Notes under the pieces: generated by a model | Databases searched by the model: none | The model's input: the letters and a program-made list of their open reading frames with translations, nothing else | Told to the model about the DNA's origin: nothing | Position numbers and translations under genes: made by a program | From: Bacilli bacterium | GTDB taxonomy: Bacteria > Bacillota_I > Bacilli_A > RF39 > UBA660 | Direction of reading: 5' to 3' | Length of the DNA stretch: 64,000 bases | Assembly: GCA_900758495.1 (NCBI GenBank) | Contig: CAAERO010000039.1 | Span: 31,259-95,258, forward strand | In this document: positions 17,740 through 28,299 of the stretch, one piece after another | Numbering within the stretch: the first letter of the stretch is position 1 | How the letters are laid out: every line of letters begins with the position of its first letter

Positions 17740-19152
17740 ATGGGAAAAAATATGGGAATTAATTGGTGGCAACAGAACAAAGGAAAAATTTGTCTTGTAT
17801 TTCTAATTATGTTAGTATTTATTTTACTTGTCTTTTTTCTATTAGTACCAAGAATTACTTTAAAGGGAAAATCAACCATCATAGTAAATAGAAATGGTGA
17901 ATATAAAGAACCAGGTTACCGAGCAAGTTACTTATTTGATAGTTTAACTGATAAAGTAAAAGTATCAGGAAACGTTAACAGTAAGAAGGATGGTGTTTAC
18001 TACATTACCTATAAAGTAAAAGGACCAATCATTACTATAAGCACTAAAAGAAAAGTAGAAGTTAAAGACATCGAACCTCCTGTTATAACACTAGAAGGTG
18101 GAGCAGATGTTTTTATCTGTCCTAATAGTAAATATGAAGAGTTAGGTTATAAAGCTAATGATAATGTAGATGGCGATTTAACTAAAAGAGTAGAAATATC
18201 TAGAAAAGATAATATAATTACTTATGAAGTAAAAGATAAAGCAGGAAATGAAACGAAAAAGATGAGAAAAATCAGTGAAGGAGATAAAACACCTCCTGTT
18301 TTGACTCTTAATGGTGGAGATATTGTCTTTTCATATCTTGGTGAACCTTATGTTGAACCAGGTTATAAAGCAATTGATAACTGTGACCAAGATATCACAG
18401 GAATGGTTATAACTAGTGGAAATGTTGATAAAAACAATCCAAATGATCAAATAATAACCTATACGATAGAAGATAAAGCACACAATAAAACTGAAGCTAA
18501 AAGAACTATTAAAATGGTTAGAAGAGACCATGCTGGAACTATTTATTTAACTTTTGATGATGGACCTAATGCTGGTACTACCAATGTTATTTTAGATATT
18601 TTAAAAGAAGAAAATGTTAAAGCTACTTTCTTTGTGACTGGAAAAGGCCCAGATGAACTTATTAAAAGAGAATATGATGAAGGACATACTGTTGCACTAC
18701 ATACTTTTTCTCATAGTTATCCAGTAGTTTATCAATCTGTAAATGCTTATTTTGATGATTTAGAAAAAGTTCACGATAGAGTAAAAAGAATAACTGGTTA
18801 TGACAGTAGAATAATTAGATTCCCTGGTGGAAGTAGTAACACAGTTAGTAGGCACTATCAAGAAGGAATAATGTCTATCTTAACTAACCAAGTCATAGAA
18901 AAGGGTTACTACTATTATGACTGGAATATTTCTAGTGGTGATGCTGGCGAATATAGAGATTCAGAAAGTATTTACAAGCAAGTAACAAGAAGTTTATCAA
19001 AAGATAGAACCAACATGGTTTTAATGCATGATATTAAACCTTATACAAGGGATGCTTTAAGAAGTATCATAAAATATGGTAAGGAACATGGCTATCACTT
19101 TGATAAAATAACACCAGGAACAAAAATGGTAAGACAAAGAGTTAATAATTAG
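17740..19152 (+). CDS. Membrane-anchored polysaccharide deacetylase with Ig-like DUF5011 repeats
   Basis: The 470-residue protein has a membrane anchor (about 16-36) and then about three repeats of 70 residues with VTLNGG/ITLEGG, EELGYKANDNVDGDLT and VEPGYKAIDNCDQDIT, the pattern of DUF5011/HYR-like Ig domains. A NodB deacetylase domain follows (about 268-465). Catalytic residues are visible: TFDDGP (Asp273, Asp274), HTFSHS (His321, His325), RFPGGSS and LMHDI. It should act outside the membrane on peptidoglycan or another N-acetylated glycan. The ATG follows AAGAGGAG. A TATAAT at about 17668 lies upstream in the intergenic gap. Confidence 0.9.
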   Translation: MGKNMGINWWQQNKGKICLVFLIMLVFILLVFFLLVPRITLKGKSTIIVNRNGEYKEPGYRASYLFDSLTDKVKVSGNVNSKKDGVYYITYKVKGPIITISTKRKVEVKDIEPPVITLEGGADVFICPNSKYEELGYKANDNVDGDLTKRVEISRKDNIITYEVKDKAGNETKKMRKISEGDKTPPVLTLNGGDIVFSYLGEPYVEPGYKAIDNCDQDITGMVITSGNVDKNNPNDQIITYTIEDKAHNKTEAKRTIKMVRRDHAGTIYLTFDDGPNAGTTNVILDILKEENVKATFFVTGKGPDELIKREYDEGHTVALHTFSHSYPVVYQSVNAYFDDLEKVHDRVKRITGYDSRIIRFPGGSSNTVSRHYQEGIMSILTNQVIEKGYYYYDWNISSGDAGEYRDSESIYKQVTRSLSKDRTNMVLMHDIKPYTRDALRSIIKYGKEHGYHFDKITPGTKMVRQRVNN

Positions 19153-19162
19153 AGGAGGTAAT

Positions 19163-19687
19163 ATGCTTAAATATTATAGACCAAGTATGTATCTAAAAGA
19201 TATTTATCAAATACCTGTTAAAACTTTAAAACAAAAAGGAGTAAAAGCATTAGTTTTTGACCTTGATAACACTATAGCAAGGACAGATGAAAAAATTCCT
19301 AATTCTAAAGTAATTAACTATTTTGAAACACTAAAGAAAGATTTTACACTTTTTATTCTTTCTAATAGTCCAAGTAAAAGGGTAAAACCATTTGGTGATA
19401 AGTTAGAAATTAAATATTATTCTTTATCTTTAAAACCAAATACACAAAATATGAAAAGACTTTTAAAAGAAAATAACCTTAATAAAGAAGATATTATCCT
19501 AATTGGTGATCAGTATATGACTGATATGTTACTAGCTAAAAAACTAAAACTTAACACTATATTAGTAGATCCAATATCTAATAATGAATTTAAAATAACT
19601 AGTATTAATAGGTTCCTAGAAAAAAGAATCTTAAAGAAATTAAAGGCCCAAAAACTGTTAGAGAAAGGAAAATATTATTATGAATGA
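19163..19687 (+). CDS. yqeG: YqeG-family HAD-superfamily (IIIA) phosphatase
   Basis: This 174-residue protein has HAD motif I VFDLDNTIARTDE, motif II ILSNSPS, a Lys in LSLKPN and motif III LIGDQYMTD. The opening YRPSMYLKDIYQI is typical of YqeG. The family is a predicted phosphatase of unknown substrate, always next to yqeH, as here. Related proteins are phosphatidylglycerophosphate phosphatases, so a lipid role is possible. Overlaps yqeH by 8 bases. The start follows AGAGGAGG. Confidence 0.9.
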   Translation: MLKYYRPSMYLKDIYQIPVKTLKQKGVKALVFDLDNTIARTDEKIPNSKVINYFETLKKDFTLFILSNSPSKRVKPFGDKLEIKYYSLSLKPNTQNMKRLLKENNLNKEDIILIGDQYMTDMLLAKKLKLNTILVDPISNNEFKITSINRFLEKRILKKLKAQKLLEKGKYYYE

Positions 19688-20684
19688 AGAGAAATGTTGT
19701 AAAGGATGTGGCATTAAGCTGCAAGATGAAAATGTTTTACAAGAAGGTTATACCGTTAGTTTAGAACAAGATTACTGTCAAAGATGCTTTAGAATAAAAA
19801 ACTATGGTGATTATCAAGTAGTTACTAAGAGTAATGACGAATATATTGATATTCTAAAAAAAGTTGGTAATACAAAGGACTTAGTTCTATACATAGCAGA
19901 CTTACTTAACTTAGAAGAAAACTTTGAAGAAATTAGAAAATACATTCCTAATAAAATGATATTAGTTTTAAACAAGAAAGATGTTTTACCAAGGTCAGTA
20001 AAAGAAGAAAAGATAGTTAGTTACTTTGCTAATATGGAAATTCCCTTTGAAAAAGTAATCGTAATTAGTGTTGAAAAGAATCAAAACATTGATTATTTAT
20101 TAAAACAGATTAAGTTATATCAAACTAGTAAAGATGTATATGTAGTAGGACATACTAATGCTGGAAAAAGTACTTTAATAAATAAACTTATTTCTAATTA
20201 TTCTAATAATAGTGAAGAATTAACAATATCTCCTTTACCTGCTACTACTCTAAGTACAGTTAAAATTGAACTTAATGATTATTTGAATTTAATAGATACA
20301 CCAGGTTTGATTGATAATGGCAGTATTGTCAACGTTGTTGATAAAACAATACTTAAGAAAATAAGTCCACGTAAGGAGATTAAACCAAAAACTTATCAAA
20401 TCAAAAAAGGACAAAGTATTTTAGTAGATGATTTACTTCGTATAGACTATGTCGAAGGCGAAAAGAATAGTTTTACTTTCTATATGTCTAATGATTTAAA
20501 GATAAGAAAGATAGCAAGTCGTAGAATGGACTTGAAAGAAATGGGCAAAACCACCCATCAGATGAAATTTGATGAAGACTTATGTATCAATGGTTTAGGT
20601 TTTATCAAAATGGTTAATCAAGGAACTGTAGATATTTATACTTATCCTAATGTTACAAGTTATACCAGAAAAAATTTAATATAA
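19680..20684 (+). CDS. yqeH: YqeH circularly permuted GTPase, 30S ribosome assembly
   Basis: This 334-residue GTPase assists small-subunit maturation. An N-terminal zinc finger (CCKGCG and CQRCFRIKNYG) precedes a GTPase whose motifs are in permuted order: NKKD (in VLNKKDVLP) and ISVEKNQN come before GHTNAGKSTLI (Walker A) and DTPGLID. This is diagnostic of the YlqF/YqeH class. It overlaps yqeG and is 16 bases from dnaG. Confidence 0.95.
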   Translation: MNEEKCCKGCGIKLQDENVLQEGYTVSLEQDYCQRCFRIKNYGDYQVVTKSNDEYIDILKKVGNTKDLVLYIADLLNLEENFEEIRKYIPNKMILVLNKKDVLPRSVKEEKIVSYFANMEIPFEKVIVISVEKNQNIDYLLKQIKLYQTSKDVYVVGHTNAGKSTLINKLISNYSNNSEELTISPLPATTLSTVKIELNDYLNLIDTPGLIDNGSIVNVVDKTILKKISPRKEIKPKTYQIKKGQSILVDDLLRIDYVEGEKNSFTFYMSNDLKIRKIASRRMDLKEMGKTTHQMKFDEDLCINGLGFIKMVNQGTVDIYTYPNVTSYTRKNLI

Positions 20685-20700
20685 GAGGAAGGTGAAAATA

Positions 20701-22440
20701 ATGAATCAACAAGATATCATAAGAGAAATTAGACAAAAGAATGATATTGTTGATATCATTAGTGAAAGAATTCCTCTTGTTGCCCGTGGTAAAAACTATT
20801 TTGGAGTATGTCCTTTTCATGATGATACTAATCCTTCAATGAGTGTTTCTAGAGAAAAACAAATCTATACTTGTTTTTCTTGTCATGCTACTGGTAATGT
20901 TTTTAACTTTCTAATGGATTATGAACATAAAGAATTTAAAGAAGTATTAAAAGAGTTGGCAGATAGAGTAGGAATACCACTTGCAGGATATCACGAGACT
21001 AAAAAAACAACTAAATATGATGTTTGGTATAGTATTTATAATTTAGCATTAAAATATTATCAAAATAACCTAATGAGTGGTATGGGAAAAGATGCTAGAA
21101 ATTATCTAGAAAATAGAAGCATCAATGAAGAAGTAATTAAAAAGTTTGAACTTGGTTGGTCATTAGATAATAATAACTTAACTAATCTTTTAATAAAAAA
21201 AGGTTATACGATAGATTTGCTTAATCAAGTCGGACTAAGTACTGGAAATAATGATTTATATCGAAATCGGTTAATGTTTCCTTTACATGATTTAAACGGT
21301 AGAGTAATAGGTTTTAGTGGACGAATTATTACTAATAGTAAACAAAATAAATACTTAAATACAAAAGAAACTGAGTTATTTAAGAAAGGAAAATTACTTT
21401 ATCATTATCATATTGCTAAAGAAGCAGTGAGAATTAGTAAGAATGTTATCATTATGGAAGGTTTTATGGATATAATAAGAGCTAGTATTTATGGCTTTGA
21501 TAATACCATTGCTACTATGGGAACTGCTCTTACTAAAGATCATATTAGTAACATCAAAAGATTATCTCCTAATATAATTCTTTGCTTTGATGGCGATGAA
21601 GCAGGTGTAAAAGCTACCATTTCAGCAGGTAACTTATTTTTAGAAGCAGGCATTGAAGTTAAAGTAATAGAACTTCCTCCAGAGCATGACCCTGATAGTT
21701 TTTTACTTTCTCGAGGAAAAGATGCGTTTACTAGTTTAATTAATAGCGCTATCTTTTTTAAAGATTATAAAATTAAAAGATTAAAAAATAAAGTAAACTT
21801 TGCTAGTAGTGAAGAAAAAGCAGACTATATTCATAAAGTTTTAGAAGAGACAAAAGCAATAGATGATCCAATAAGAATAGAAATAATATTAAAAGACCTT
21901 GCAAAAAACTTCGAAATAGGTTATAATACCTTGGAAAAAAGTTTTCAAGAATTAAAAGGCCAAAAAGAAATAACACCTTTTAAGTTTGTGGAAACAAAAG
22001 CACCCACTGAAAGATTAGATAAGTATCAAAAAGCTAGCTATGCACTTCTTTCTTATATGATTGATTTGCCTTGGGTTATAGATGATGTTGAGGAAGCACA
22101 TCTGGTTTTCCCAAATAATAAATTACGTATATTAGAAAATGAGATAGTAGCTTACTATAGAACAAATGGCTTTATAAACTGGGCAGACTTTTACACTTAT
22201 CTTGGAACAAATGAAGAATTATTGAAACTCTTATCAGAAATCGGTTCATATCCATTGAAAAAAGAAGTAAGCAAGGAAGAAATTTCTAATTATGAAAGTG
22301 TTATTCTAGATTATAGTAGAAAACAACAAATCAAAAGATTAAATAAGAAATTACTTGATACAACTGATCCACTGGAACAAGCAAGAATAGCTGAAGAGAT
22401 AAGAAAATTGAGAATTGGGGAGAAGCAAAATGGTAAATGA
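20701..22440 (+). CDS. dnaG: DNA primase
   Basis: DnaG makes RNA primers at the replication fork. The 579-residue protein has the zinc-binding domain [10 protein letters not shown]...CFSCHATGN, the primase core with [19 protein letters not shown], and the TOPRIM motifs IIMEGFMDI and CFDGDEAG. A divergent C-terminal helicase-binding region follows. The start is placed at ATG 20701, after AGAGGAAGGTG; a GTG nine bases earlier falls within this ribosome site. The gene ends in TGA and overlaps rpoD by 11 bases, the classical dnaG-rpoD macromolecular synthesis arrangement. Confidence 0.96.
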   Translation: MNQQDIIREIRQKNDIVDIISERIPLVARGKNYFGVCPFHDDTNPSMSVSREKQIYTCFSCHATGNVFNFLMDYEHKEFKEVLKELADRVGIPLAGYHETKKTTKYDVWYSIYNLALKYYQNNLMSGMGKDARNYLENRSINEEVIKKFELGWSLDNNNLTNLLIKKGYTIDLLNQVGLSTGNNDLYRNRLMFPLHDLNGRVIGFSGRIITNSKQNKYLNTKETELFKKGKLLYHYHIAKEAVRISKNVIIMEGFMDIIRASIYGFDNTIATMGTALTKDHISNIKRLSPNIILCFDGDEAGVKATISAGNLFLEAGIEVKVIELPPEHDPDSFLLSRGKDAFTSLINSAIFFKDYKIKRLKNKVNFASSEEKADYIHKVLEETKAIDDPIRIEIILKDLAKNFEIGYNTLEKSFQELKGQKEITPFKFVETKAPTERLDKYQKASYALLSYMIDLPWVIDDVEEAHLVFPNNKLRILENEIVAYYRTNGFINWADFYTYLGTNEELLKLLSEIGSYPLKKEVSKEEISNYESVILDYSRKQQIKRLNKKLLDTTDPLEQARIAEEIRKLRIGEKQNGK

Positions 22441-23524
22441 AATTAAAACTATTGAACAAAGAAAAGAGAACCTAATCAAAAAAGGTAGCGAAAATGGTTA
22501 TATTACTTATGAGGAAATGGCCAATGAATTAAAAGGGTTAGAGCTAGATAGTGATAGCCTTGATGATTTATATAATAGTTTAGTAGATGCAGGTATTGAA
22601 ATAGTTAGTGAAGATGCTGCTGATGAAGAAGCTAGTGGCGAGGAGATAACTGAAAACACTTTAGTTGAAAATATTACTCTTTCTAAGGACATTAAAATTA
22701 ATGATCCAGTTAGAATGTATTTAAAAGAAATAGGTCGTATACCATTGCTTACTTCTGATGAAGAATTTGAGTATGCTAGACGTGCTGTCGATGGTGATGA
22801 AGAAGCTAAAAGAATTTTGGCTGAATCTAACTTGCGTCTTGTTGTATCAATTGCTAAGCGTTATGTTGGAAGAGGAATGCTTTTTCTTGATCTTATTCAA
22901 GAAGGAAATATTGGCTTAATGAAAGCTGTTGATAAATTTGATCCAGAGAAAGGATATAAATTTTCGACTTATGCTACCTGGTGGATTAGACAAGCTATTA
23001 CTAGAGCCTTAGCTGATCAAGCTAGAACTATTCGTGTTCCTGTCCATATGGTTGAAACTATCAACAAATTAGCACGTGTACAACGTCAATTAACTCAAGA
23101 CTTAAATAGAGAACCAACAGATGAAGAAATTGCTAAAAAATTAGGTATCTCTGTTGATAAAGTAAGAGAAGTTTATAAAATAAGTCAAGATCCAGTATCA
23201 CTTGAAACACCAATCGGTGAAGAAGATGATTCTCATTTGGGTGATTTTATAAGAGACGAGCGTACAGTAAGTCCAGAAGAATATGCTACAGAAGAATTAT
23301 TAAAAGAAGAATTAGCTAGTGTTTTACTTACCTTAACTGATCGCGAAGAAAAAGTATTAAGACTTCGCTTTGGTCTAGATGATGGACAATGTCGAACTTT
23401 AGAAGAAGTAGGGCAAATCTTTGGTGTTACTAGAGAAAGAATTAGACAAATAGAAGCAAAAGCTTTAAGAAAACTAAGACATCCATCTCGTTCTAGAAAA
23501 TTAAAGGACTTTTTAACTGACTAA
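22430..23524 (+). CDS. rpoD: Housekeeping sigma-70 factor (sigma-A)
   Basis: The primary sigma factor has 364 residues. It carries a short region 1.1 ([11 protein letters not shown]), an acidic linker, region 1.2 ([17 protein letters not shown]), region 2 ([48 protein letters not shown]), region 3 (RTIRVPVHM) and region 4 ([17 protein letters not shown]). All promoter-contact residues are canonical, which makes it the reference for the three unusual sigma-like proteins downstream. The start at ATG 22430 has GGGGAGAAG before it and lies inside the end of dnaG; the open frame extends to a TTG at 22415 that I reject. Confidence 0.97.
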   Translation: MVNEIKTIEQRKENLIKKGSENGYITYEEMANELKGLELDSDSLDDLYNSLVDAGIEIVSEDAADEEASGEEITENTLVENITLSKDIKINDPVRMYLKEIGRIPLLTSDEEFEYARRAVDGDEEAKRILAESNLRLVVSIAKRYVGRGMLFLDLIQEGNIGLMKAVDKFDPEKGYKFSTYATWWIRQAITRALADQARTIRVPVHMVETINKLARVQRQLTQDLNREPTDEEIAKKLGISVDKVREVYKISQDPVSLETPIGEEDDSHLGDFIRDERTVSPEEYATEELLKEELASVLLTLTDREEKVLRLRFGLDDGQCRTLEEVGQIFGVTRERIRQIEAKALRKLRHPSRSRKLKDFLTD

Positions 23525-24180
23525 TGAAGATAAATAGACGTTTAAAACTAGTCGGTGATTATATTAGGGAAGGAAGTATTCCTCTTGATGTTGGATGTGA
23601 TCATGCTAAGTTATCCATCTATTTACTAAAGGAGCGAAACTTTCCTTTTGTTTATGCTTCTGATAATAAGGATGGTCCTTTAAACCAAGCTAAAGAGAAC
23701 TTAGAATTTTATAGTCTTACAGATAGAATAAAACTATCGAAGAAAGATGGGCTAGCTTCTCTTGAAGATAATATTGATACTATCACTATTACTGGAATGG
23801 GTGGACTTACTATTTGTAAGATATTCAAAGAAAATGAAAAAAGTCTTGCAAATATTAAAAGTATTATTTTATCACCTAATAACTTTATTAAAGAAGTTAG
23901 AGAAACTATTTGTTCTTTAGGGTATTACATTGATGAAGAAACATTAGTAGTAGAAAATGCAAAAACTTATCATATTTTAGTATTTGCTAGAGGAAAGAAA
24001 AATTATTCTTTAAAAGAATTATCTCTTGGACCAATACTTATGTTAAAAAAAGATAAACTAGTAAAAGACTATTATCATAATAAATTAAGAGAAGTAAATA
24101 ATGTACTTCAAAAAAATATAACAGAAGAAAAACATAAAGAATTAGAATTATTAAAGGAATATTTGGAAGAAACTTGCTAA
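23524..24180 (+). CDS. trmK: tRNA (adenine-22-N1)-methyltransferase
   Basis: This 218-residue SAM-dependent enzyme methylates A22 of tRNA. SAM-binding is seen as PLDVGCDHAKLSIYL, and TITGMGGLTICKI and LSPNNFIKEVRE are diagnostic of the TrmK family. The start overlaps the rpoD stop (TAATG). In Bacillus, trmK also lies in the dnaG-sigA neighbourhood, usually followed by a NIF3-like gene; here that gene is missing and the sigma-like cluster follows. Confidence 0.93.
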   Translation: MKINRRLKLVGDYIREGSIPLDVGCDHAKLSIYLLKERNFPFVYASDNKDGPLNQAKENLEFYSLTDRIKLSKKDGLASLEDNIDTITITGMGGLTICKIFKENEKSLANIKSIILSPNNFIKEVRETICSLGYYIDEETLVVENAKTYHILVFARGKKNYSLKELSLGPILMLKKDKLVKDYYHNKLREVNNVLQKNITEEKHKELELLKEYLEETC

Positions 24181-24202
24181 ATATTCCTTTTTTTGGTACA
24201 AT
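24174..24202 (+). promoter_or_regulatory. Promoter of the first sigma-like paralog
   Basis: TTGCTA (24174-24179), 17 bases, TACAAT (24197-24202), overlapping the end of trmK. The whole segment from -35 to ribosome site is nearly the same as that at 28271-28318. Confidence 0.65.
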
Positions 24203-24232
24203 ATGTAAGAAATTTTGAGGGGGTAAAAGATT

Positions 24233-26293
24233 GTGAGATTAAATAGTGAAAAAATTAAAAAAATGTCAATGGACAAATTAGCAGAATTATTAGCAAAAGA
24301 CATGAAAAAAGTGGGTGATAATTACTCATTTGCCTTTGCTTCAAAAGAGGAAGCTATCAAATTAATGAATAATCAGTTATTAAAGAGATATTCAGAAATA
24401 ACTAATAATACAGTAGATGAAGAGATTGATTTTCAAGCCGAATTTCAAACTACAATAACTGACTATATTAAAAATACTTTTGAAACTGAAGATGCAACTT
24501 ATTTACAAATATTTAATAATTACTTAAAACAAAACGTTGGAGAAATTGACTCTTATAAAACAGCACATCAAGCACTAAAAAAAGTTACAGATTTCTTTGC
24601 AACAATAAATTGTGTACCAAGTGAAATCACTTGTTCTAGTTTATTAGAAGCTAATTCAAAAATGGCAACTATGCTTAAAGAAGTATTCAAAAAGTTTGAA
24701 AAACAACTTGCTAAATCACCAATTGAAGATGTCTTTCCTAACGAAGTAGTAGCATCATTTGCAACCGCGTATGCTTATCTTAATAATATAGAATTAAAAA
24801 CTAATGAAGATTTAGTTATGGAGGAAACTGACGATAACTTAGGAAACAACGAATTTTTTAATAAGTTGAAATCTTATTATAATTCTCTACCACCAGTTCT
24901 AACTAAAAAAGAGGAACAAGAATTATTAGAAAAAAGTAAAAATGGTGATAAATTTGCTCGTAATCAATTAGTTGAAAGAAATTTGAGATTAGTAATTTCA
25001 ATTGCTAAACGTTATAAAGATAACAAAATTGAGGTTGTTGATTTAGTTCAAGACGGAAGTATTGGTTTAATCAATGCAATTGAGAGATTTGACCTTACTA
25101 AACAAACTAAATTTTCGACATATGCTTGCTGGTGGATTGTAAGAGAAATTAATAGAGATATTACTAATAACGGTAGAACAGTGAGAGTACCACTTCATAT
25201 GCAAGAAAAAGCTAAAAAGTATAATAAAGATTATAAGAAAATGGTTAGTAAACTAAATAGATATCCTACTGATGCTGAAATTCAAAAAGAATTAAGAATT
25301 TCTGATAAAAGTATGCAACAAATCAAAGCTATTAACTCTGAAATTGCAAGTTTAGATGAACCAACAAAAGAGGGTAGTGATGATACTATTGCTGAATTTT
25401 TAGCATCAAATGAATTAAGTGTAGAAGGGCAATATGAACTAAAAGCTTTACATTCTGACCTTGAAAAAGTCTTCACAAGTGGAATTTTATCAGACCGTGA
25501 AGTTGAAATATTAAAACTTAGAAATGGTTACTATGGAGAAATTTACACTCTACGAACTGTTTCAGAACAACTTGGTGTTTCACATACAAGAGTAGGGCAA
25601 ATAGAAGAAGTCGCTTTACAGAAAATATTCCGTTCAAAATATAAAAAATCTTTAGCTCAATATTTAACAAATGGCGAAGATATAACTGTAAGAGGAGAAA
25701 AAGTATACGGTCATGATAGAAAACCTAAAGCTCAAAAAATTAGTTTAGAAAAACAAATGAGTATTAAGTACGTATACAATTATTTTGAAGGATACAATAA
25801 GGAAGAAATAGCAACAGTTATTAAATCAACTTTATCAAGTGATGAATTAGCATTATTTTCTAAAGTTTATGGTAATGACTTGGTCAACTTAACATATAAT
25901 AATATTTCATCAAATAGTCTCAAAGAAAAATTACGTACAGAGATTATCCCAATAATTCAAAAAGAATTAGCTGATAATTCGATAGCTGTTTTAAACTATG
26001 AAAGACGCCAAAATAATGTAGCAACCGACTATACACAAATTCTAAATCAGGAGATAAATAAAAAACCAGTTACTAATGAAACAGAATATTTAAGTGATAA
26101 AAAAATAGATAAATATTTATCAGCAACTTTAGTAGAAGATGACGCTGAAGATTTAGCTAATATAGTTCATAATATTACTGCTAAAAAGCTAGCAAATTAT
26201 CATAAGCAATTATTAGCAGGAAGCAAGATAGAAAGAAAAGAATATCAACAGGAGCAAAAAGTTTTAGTTAAGACTATGAGTAAAAGTAATTAA
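24233..26293 (+). CDS. Large sigma-70-like protein with extra N- and C-terminal domains, paralog 1
   Basis: This 686-residue protein has three parts. Residues 1-200 form a domain with no known match to me (MSMDKLAELLAKDMK, YSFAFASKEEAIKLMN, GEIDSYKT, CVPSEITCSSLL, EDVFPNEVVASFATAYAYLN). Residues 215-470 are sigma regions 1.2-4 (LRLVISIAKRYKD, LVQDGSIGLINAIERF, FSTYACWWIVREINR, GRTVRVPLHM, LGVSHTRVGQIEEVA). Residues 510-686 are a C-terminal domain (YFEGYNKEEIATVI, FSKVYGNDLVNLTY) shared with the two paralogs. Region 2.4 differs from RpoD at the -10 contact positions (WWIVREINR against WWIRQAITR). The start GTG at 24233 matches the paralogs' starts and follows GAGGGGG. Confidence 0.85.
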   Translation: MRLNSEKIKKMSMDKLAELLAKDMKKVGDNYSFAFASKEEAIKLMNNQLLKRYSEITNNTVDEEIDFQAEFQTTITDYIKNTFETEDATYLQIFNNYLKQNVGEIDSYKTAHQALKKVTDFFATINCVPSEITCSSLLEANSKMATMLKEVFKKFEKQLAKSPIEDVFPNEVVASFATAYAYLNNIELKTNEDLVMEETDDNLGNNEFFNKLKSYYNSLPPVLTKKEEQELLEKSKNGDKFARNQLVERNLRLVISIAKRYKDNKIEVVDLVQDGSIGLINAIERFDLTKQTKFSTYACWWIVREINRDITNNGRTVRVPLHMQEKAKKYNKDYKKMVSKLNRYPTDAEIQKELRISDKSMQQIKAINSEIASLDEPTKEGSDDTIAEFLASNELSVEGQYELKALHSDLEKVFTSGILSDREVEILKLRNGYYGEIYTLRTVSEQLGVSHTRVGQIEEVALQKIFRSKYKKSLAQYLTNGEDITVRGEKVYGHDRKPKAQKISLEKQMSIKYVYNYFEGYNKEEIATVIKSTLSSDELALFSKVYGNDLVNLTYNNISSNSLKEKLRTEIIPIIQKELADNSIAVLNYERRQNNVATDYTQILNQEINKKPVTNETEYLSDKKIDKYLSATLVEDDAEDLANIVHNITAKKLANYHKQLLAGSKIERKEYQQEQKVLVKTMSKSN

Positions 26294-26311
26294 AAAAGAA
26301 GAAAGGAGAAG

Positions 26312-28231
26312 TTGCTTATTATTATGATAAATAATATGAATAATAATATAAACACTTTAGAACCTTTAGACAAACTTTCTCCAAATGAACCAACTTATGA
26401 ATTATATTTAAGTAGAGATAATATGCTTGACTTACTTAAAGGAGATCATAATGTCTTTTCTAGATTAGATATTGATATAAGAGATGATGAAGAATTTGTC
26501 ATTGAAGCAATAAGAGGCAATCATCTTAATTATAACTATATTAGTGATAGATTACGTAATGATTTGGATTTTACTATCAAATTAGTAAAGAAATTAAATT
26601 TTGGAATAGTAGTTGAATTGTTTGATGAAAAGTATAGAGATAACGAAGAAATTATGTTGATTGGACTAAGTAAATGTATAGCAGCATATCGTTTTTTATC
26701 ACCAAGACTAAAAAATAATCCAGAATTTAATGCAAGACTTGCTGTTATTCCTAAAACGGTACTTGGTTATGATTACTTGCCAGCAAAAATGATTAAAAAT
26801 AAAGAATTTCAAGAAAAATTAGAAGAGTTAAAAAGTCAAGAAAAAGGCCAAATAATAAAACAAAATATTGCTCAAAACAAACAAGAATATTTACTAGAAG
26901 AACAAGAAAGAAAAATAAAAAAACGAGAAAATAAAACTTATAAAGTATTACTAAGTAGAAATAACATATTAAATCTGTTAAATACTACTTATGGTTTTTC
27001 TCGTAGTGATATGGTAATAAGAGACAATGCTGAATTTGCTATGATAGCTATAGAAAGACGATATACTAATTATGATTATATAAGCGATAGGTTACGCAAT
27101 GATTTGGACTTTACACTAAAAGTAGTTCAAAGGATTGATTCTGGTATGGTAGCTAAATTTTTCGTTTATAAATATAAGGATAATGAAGAAATTATGTTTA
27201 CTGTTTTAAGAAAAAGTCCACAAGCATATCGTTTTCTATCACCAAGATTAAAACAAAATCCCGAATATAATGCTAATCTTATAATTAATATAGGAATGAA
27301 ATGTAGTAGATACTTATCAAATCAAGTAAAAACCAATCCAGTATTTATAGAAAAACTAAAAGATAATGGTTTTAGTGTAATTTATTATGAAAACTTAAAA
27401 AGAGCACAAGATATTAGCGAAAATCAAGAGGAAAGAAAATATTTAAAAATATGTAAAAAATTTATAGAAACTAAATCGTCGACATCACCATTAACAGTTC
27501 AAAAATTTATAGAACAAGAAAAAATAAATATAAAAGATTTTAATTCTGCAATAGATTATATATCAAAAACCGATAAAGATGTATATACTTATATAAAAGG
27601 TATATTAAATTTGAATAGTCAAAAATATATACATACAAGAGAAAGTGCAATTGCTCAGTTTATTAACGATTTAAATAATGATATACAACTAACTAATGGA
27701 GAAATTAGAAAGTGTAATATTATCGATTTTTATAGATATTTTGGCAGATATGATTTAAAACCTGTCATGAGAGAATTTAAAAAATTTATAAATTGTCCGT
27801 TAGAACCAACCTTAGTTAGAAAATTAAATAAATTTTTTAGTGAAAACAAGGAAGAAAATCGTATAAACTATAAGCAAGAGTATGAAGGGGTACAATCTTT
27901 CTTAGTTAATGGAACGCCAGTAGAAGCAACACTGGCACAAAAGAAAAGTGTAGCTAGTTTAATGTTTAAAAATAATCTACCAAATGTTAGAAAAGTTTAT
28001 ACAATCTTATTAAGAAGTTGCGTAAAAGGAAGTCTTGAATCAGAATATGAATATTTATTACCAAAACCAAATAAAGATACAGATGAGATTTTAGATGATA
28101 GTAAAAATGCAACTGAAGCTGAACTTATAAGACGAATAACTGATAGGATGGAAGAAACTGATACAAAAGAATGTATGACAGCAAAAGTATTTGTTAAAAG
28201 TAATGATACACTATGGAATGTAAATTATTAA
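26312..28231 (+). CDS. DUF4116-like repeat protein within the sigma-like cluster
   Basis: This 639-residue soluble protein contains two long repeats (about 30-170 and 210-350) with matching blocks: NMLDLLKGDHNVFSRLDIDI and NILNLLNTTYGFSRSDMVI; YISDRLRNDLDFT in both; DNEEIM; AYRFLSPRLK in both. This alternating helical pattern of evenly spaced acidic residues resembles DUF4116 repeats, of unknown function. Residues 400-639 are helical and unrecognised. The start is ambiguous: TTG 26312 lies 3 bases after AAAGGAG and ATG 26324 lies 15 after it. The gene begins 18 bases after paralog 1, so the two are probably co-transcribed. Confidence 0.65.
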   Translation: MLIIMINNMNNNINTLEPLDKLSPNEPTYELYLSRDNMLDLLKGDHNVFSRLDIDIRDDEEFVIEAIRGNHLNYNYISDRLRNDLDFTIKLVKKLNFGIVVELFDEKYRDNEEIMLIGLSKCIAAYRFLSPRLKNNPEFNARLAVIPKTVLGYDYLPAKMIKNKEFQEKLEELKSQEKGQIIKQNIAQNKQEYLLEEQERKIKKRENKTYKVLLSRNNILNLLNTTYGFSRSDMVIRDNAEFAMIAIERRYTNYDYISDRLRNDLDFTLKVVQRIDSGMVAKFFVYKYKDNEEIMFTVLRKSPQAYRFLSPRLKQNPEYNANLIINIGMKCSRYLSNQVKTNPVFIEKLKDNGFSVIYYENLKRAQDISENQEERKYLKICKKFIETKSSTSPLTVQKFIEQEKINIKDFNSAIDYISKTDKDVYTYIKGILNLNSQKYIHTRESAIAQFINDLNNDIQLTNGEIRKCNIIDFYRYFGRYDLKPVMREFKKFINCPLEPTLVRKLNKFFSENKEENRINYKQEYEGVQSFLVNGTPVEATLAQKKSVASLMFKNNLPNVRKVYTILLRSCVKGSLESEYEYLLPKPNKDTDEILDDSKNATEAELIRRITDRMEETDTKECMTAKVFVKSNDTLWNVNY

Positions 28232-28270
28232 TCTACGTTCTTTTTTTATTAGTTTTAGAATAATTAAAAT

Positions 28271-28299
28271 TTGCAAAATAGAGCGTTTTTTAGTATAAT
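28271..28299 (+). promoter_or_regulatory. Promoter of sigma-like paralogs 2 and 3
   Basis: TTGCAA (28271-28276), 17 bases, perfect TATAAT (28294-28299). The downstream leader TAAGAAATTTTGGAGG is shared with paralog 1's leader (TAAGAAATTTTGAGGG), so promoter and leader were duplicated with the gene. Confidence 0.7.
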
